A stretch of DNA of 64,000 nt, taken from assembly GCA_030063045.1 (NCBI GenBank), contig JAQSEB010000187.1, positions 496,001 through 560,000 on the forward strand, given 5' to 3'. This DNA comes from Pratylenchus scribneri (lineage: Eukaryota; Nematoda; Chromadorea; Rhabditida; Pratylenchidae). The position numbers and the translations under genes were made by a program. The notes beneath the pieces were generated by a model that saw only the letters and a list, made by a program, of their open reading frames with translations, made no database searches and was not told where the DNA came from. Positions 57,401-64,000 of the stretch are shown piece after piece; position 1 is the first letter of the stretch, and every line of letters starts with the position of its first letter.

Positions 57401-58801
57401 AAGAGCTAACATTTTGTTATCGAATAATATTTATTTTATTCGGAATTATTGGAGTTATGGCCAAAATCTACTGGATATTAAGTTAATCTTAATAAAGATG
57501 AGTTTAAATTGTTTTTAGTCCATAAATTCTAAACCAATTTAAATAAAGTTAATATTTTTAGGTAGCCAAAAATCTGCACTTTAAATTGATAATAAAATCA
57601 TCAAAATTGGTTCAATCTTTGATCAGTTAAATGGCAAAAAATTGATGAGTGACGACACACCAATTTGTTCTTGGGTGGGATTAGATTAGATTATGATTTG
57701 CTATTGAATCGAACAATTTTAAATTAAACATAACTAACCCAACTTCCAGCCCTTCCTTGGTGGGTCCATCTTCTTGCTCTGTTGGCCATTCTTCAACCGC
57801 TGGCATTTATTTGGCTAATTTGCCGATGGTACGCGAGGAGAAGGGCCGGAAAACTGTCTAGAGATGGTGTTGGCCCAATTGCCACCAAATATGGCCCACA
57901 CCATTCCAATCGCCATTTGTGTTCATCATCCAAGGGCTCATCCGGTGGTCTGATCAGTGCCTATTCCCCAGCCTCAATTTTGAGTGGGCCAATTGGCGGT
58001 GGGCCAAAAGATGGCGACAATATTTGGACCAGTCGAACCACCACAACAATAAGCAGCAATTCCGGCTCACCGACGACGCCGATTCGATCAACGCCATCCG
58101 CCTCGCCAAAAGGATCAGCTGGTGAATTCATTGGCATTGGGACACAGCAATCAGCTGCTGGAATGAGGCCAACAACAACGATGATAATGAATGAGGCGAA
58201 TGGAGGGACAGGGAGAAGGGGGACAGGAAGCAGATTCACACTTCAAGGTGGGAGAAGGCACTATTCTTAGTGACTTATGTGGGCATCAAAATTAAAAATT
58301 CTGAACCATTTTTGACTAAAAATTTGTCTAAGTTTTCAACCAAAAATTATACAAATTAGGTAGCCAATTTTATTAAATTTCAGAGGCTCTTTTTATTTAA
58401 TTCAACGACAATTTACTTACAATTTTGTAGGAGGCTTAGAAAAGAATTAATTTGCCTCTAAAATTAAAAAAGGAACCATTTTATTTGGCCATAAATTTAG
58501 CCAAGCTTTAAATCAAAAAATTTGCAAATAAGGTGGCCAAATTTAGTGACCCTTTTCATTCATTTATTTCAAAAACATATTTTTTACAGGCTGGAGCCTG
58601 ATGCCACCTCGAAGGGCCAGCATCGGTGGAGGCGAAATCAGCGTACAATTGGATGGAAGTGCGGCGCCAAGTGCCGGCCTAATGACCCTTCCATTGCATT
58701 TACCGCCTCCACAATCTTCTCAATATCATCAAATTTATTCCCATCATCCCTCAATGTCCACATTCAGCGGTGGAGGAGGATACGGTACAATTAGACGATG
58801 A
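51464..58801 (+). CDS. Transmembrane semaphorin (class 1/6, SMP-like)
   Basis: Ten exons encode roughly 920 residues of a cell-surface guidance ligand that binds plexin. Exon 1 (51464-51576) is a signal peptide (MIHIFITFIGLLNFVHFTSA). The sema domain begins with FRLLELDGDHLLIGA and runs through LLVCGTNALRPACRI, LYSATVADLAGTDPLLFRR, QFVGTLQNEE, FVYLFFREDA and DVLYVATDQGNVLKL. It ends in a PSI module (CGFHQSCTDCVGSRDPHCVW). There is no Ig domain. A transmembrane helix near 57760-57830 (HLLALLAILQPLAFIWLI) precedes a Ser/Gly/Pro-rich cytoplasmic tail ending GGGYGTIRR. This is the semaphorin-1/6 plan of C. elegans SMP-1 and SMP-2; which of the two it matches is not decidable. Two introns (donors at 52957 and 53593) start with GC instead of GT. 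The introns carry foldback repeats. Confidence 0.93.
53641..53945. mobile_element. Foldback element A in semaphorin intron
   Basis: The left arm (GGAAGGCAATATGCCATTT, CCTCTAAAAAGTGGC) and the right arm (GCCACTTTTTAGAGG, ending CTATGGCCAAAAG) are inverted copies about 90 bp long around an AT-rich centre. This is a foldback/MITE-like copy in the intron after the exon ending at 53592. Confidence 0.75.
55092..55400. mobile_element. Foldback element B in semaphorin intron
   Basis: Same family as element A: AAGGCAATATTCTATTTGAAA and CCTCTAAGAAGTGGCC in the left arm. TTTCAAATGGTATATAGCCT and GATATGGGTCAAAA form the right arm. Confidence 0.7.
55978..56270. mobile_element. Foldback element C in semaphorin intron
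   Basis: The left arm carries AGGAAGGCAATATGCCATTT and CTCTAAAAAGTAGC. The right arm is AAAATGATATATCGCTTTCC then TGAGATATCTGC. This is a more diverged copy of the same element. Confidence 0.65.
56484..56776. mobile_element. Foldback element D in semaphorin intron
   Basis: The left arm has TATATCTCAATGAGGCAATA and CCTCTAAAAAGTGGCC. The right arm has CAAATGGTAAATCGCCTTCC and GAGATATGGCCAAAAG. C and D share one intron. Confidence 0.7.
57365..57645. mobile_element. Second foldback family in semaphorin intron
   Basis: Left GAACCAATCTTGATGATTTT and right AAAATCATCAAAATTGGTTC are inverted copies extended by a few dozen bases (ATTGATAATAAAATC and its complement). The sequence differs from elements A-D. 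No coding capacity. Confidence 0.6.
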
Positions 58802-59324
58802 TGCCGAAATGAAAAGGGCGGAAAACGGGTGAAAATGCCACAGGCAAAAATGATGGAGAGAATATGCCTTGTGTCGTTGGATATATTTCGGATCTCATCC
58901 AAATCCACCATTTATTTTTAAATGTCTTTCAATTGAGATTATCTTGGCCTTAATCATTTTTTAATTTTAATTCCCCTCATTTTTCGACAAATTTTCAACA
59001 AAAAATTGTCTCATTTTTTGTGATTCATTTATCCCTCCCAATTCCCTACTTTTTTGATACGGGTTTTCCTCATTTCGACATTTACAAATTTAAAACAGAT
59101 TTTTAGAAAAACAAATGAAAAACACAAGATTTTTGCCCATTTATATTCCACTCCATTAATGTTCCATTTTTATTATTTTATATTTTATAATACAAATTCT
59201 TTATGAAAATATATATATTAAATATAATAAAATTGAATAAAATGAGAATAAAAATAAAAAATTGTCGAATAATTCAAAAATATTTAAAAATCACAATAAT
59301 TTTTCTTGGGATTGGTCAAAAATA
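58802..59324. other. Convergent 3' UTR region
   Basis: Between the semaphorin stop (+) and the acetylcholinesterase stop (-). AT-rich with AATAAA-like signals on both strands near 59225-59245. No gene or repeat recognised. Confidence 0.55.

Positions 59325-64000
<4,676 letters not shown>

Overview
The window is nuclear DNA of a nematode. Proteins are split by many short introns of about 40-60 bases, usually with T-rich acceptors (TTTTCAG, TTTTAG or TTTAAG). Several starts sit just downstream of an orphan acceptor, as expected for spliced-leader trans-splicing, and same-strand genes lie 170-400 bp apart like nematode operons. The gene set reads best against Caenorhabditis relatives (CK2 alpha KIN-3, LST-8, UNC-14-like RUN protein, ADAM10/SUP-17, transmembrane semaphorin SMP, GPI-type acetylcholinesterase). 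The AT-rich composition and abundant small repeats would suit a tylenchid such as a cyst nematode, but the species is inferred, not shown.

Layout. 1-420: 16-bp tandem array. 421-5952: no credible gene. 5953-8382 (+): protein with two phosphatase-1 docking motifs. 9962-13570 (+): RUN-domain protein (UNC-14/RUSC-like). 14010-17752 (-): SAFB-like RNA-binding protein, divergent from the next block. 18475-29263 (+): four close same-strand genes, namely an unrecognised 412-aa protein, LST8, RalGAP alpha and LENG1. 29826-30529 (-): ribosomal protein eL21. 31190-35110 (-): ADAM10. 35667-37759 (-): SH2/tyrosine kinase whose catalytic exon is interrupted by a 413-bp inverted-repeat transposon. 38630-43105 (+): CK2 alpha, cysteine desulfurase NFS1 and complex I subunit NDUFS6, a likely operon. 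44020-44253 (+): small coiled-coil protein. 44254-51463: gene-poor, with a satellite array. 51464-58801 (+): transmembrane semaphorin, with foldback elements in its introns. 59325-64000 (-): 3' part of an acetylcholinesterase gene whose intron carries a second, longer array of the same satellite.

Functionally, LST8 (TOR complex subunit) and RalGAP alpha (a GAP reported to feed into TOR signalling) are neighbours 170 bp apart. CK2 alpha is followed by two mitochondrial Fe-S genes. Semaphorin, acetylcholinesterase, ADAM10 and the RUN protein are all neuronal or cell-contact genes, but nothing in the layout ties them together.

The strongest oddities are: the mobile element precisely inside the kinase exon with a TAA target duplication; paired satellite arrays sharing one internal architecture; four related foldback elements in one gene; two GC-AG introns in the semaphorin; and a SAFB protein without a visible SAP domain. 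I found no CRISPR array, virus, or intact autonomous transposon. Gene coordinates run from start codon to stop codon and include introns.
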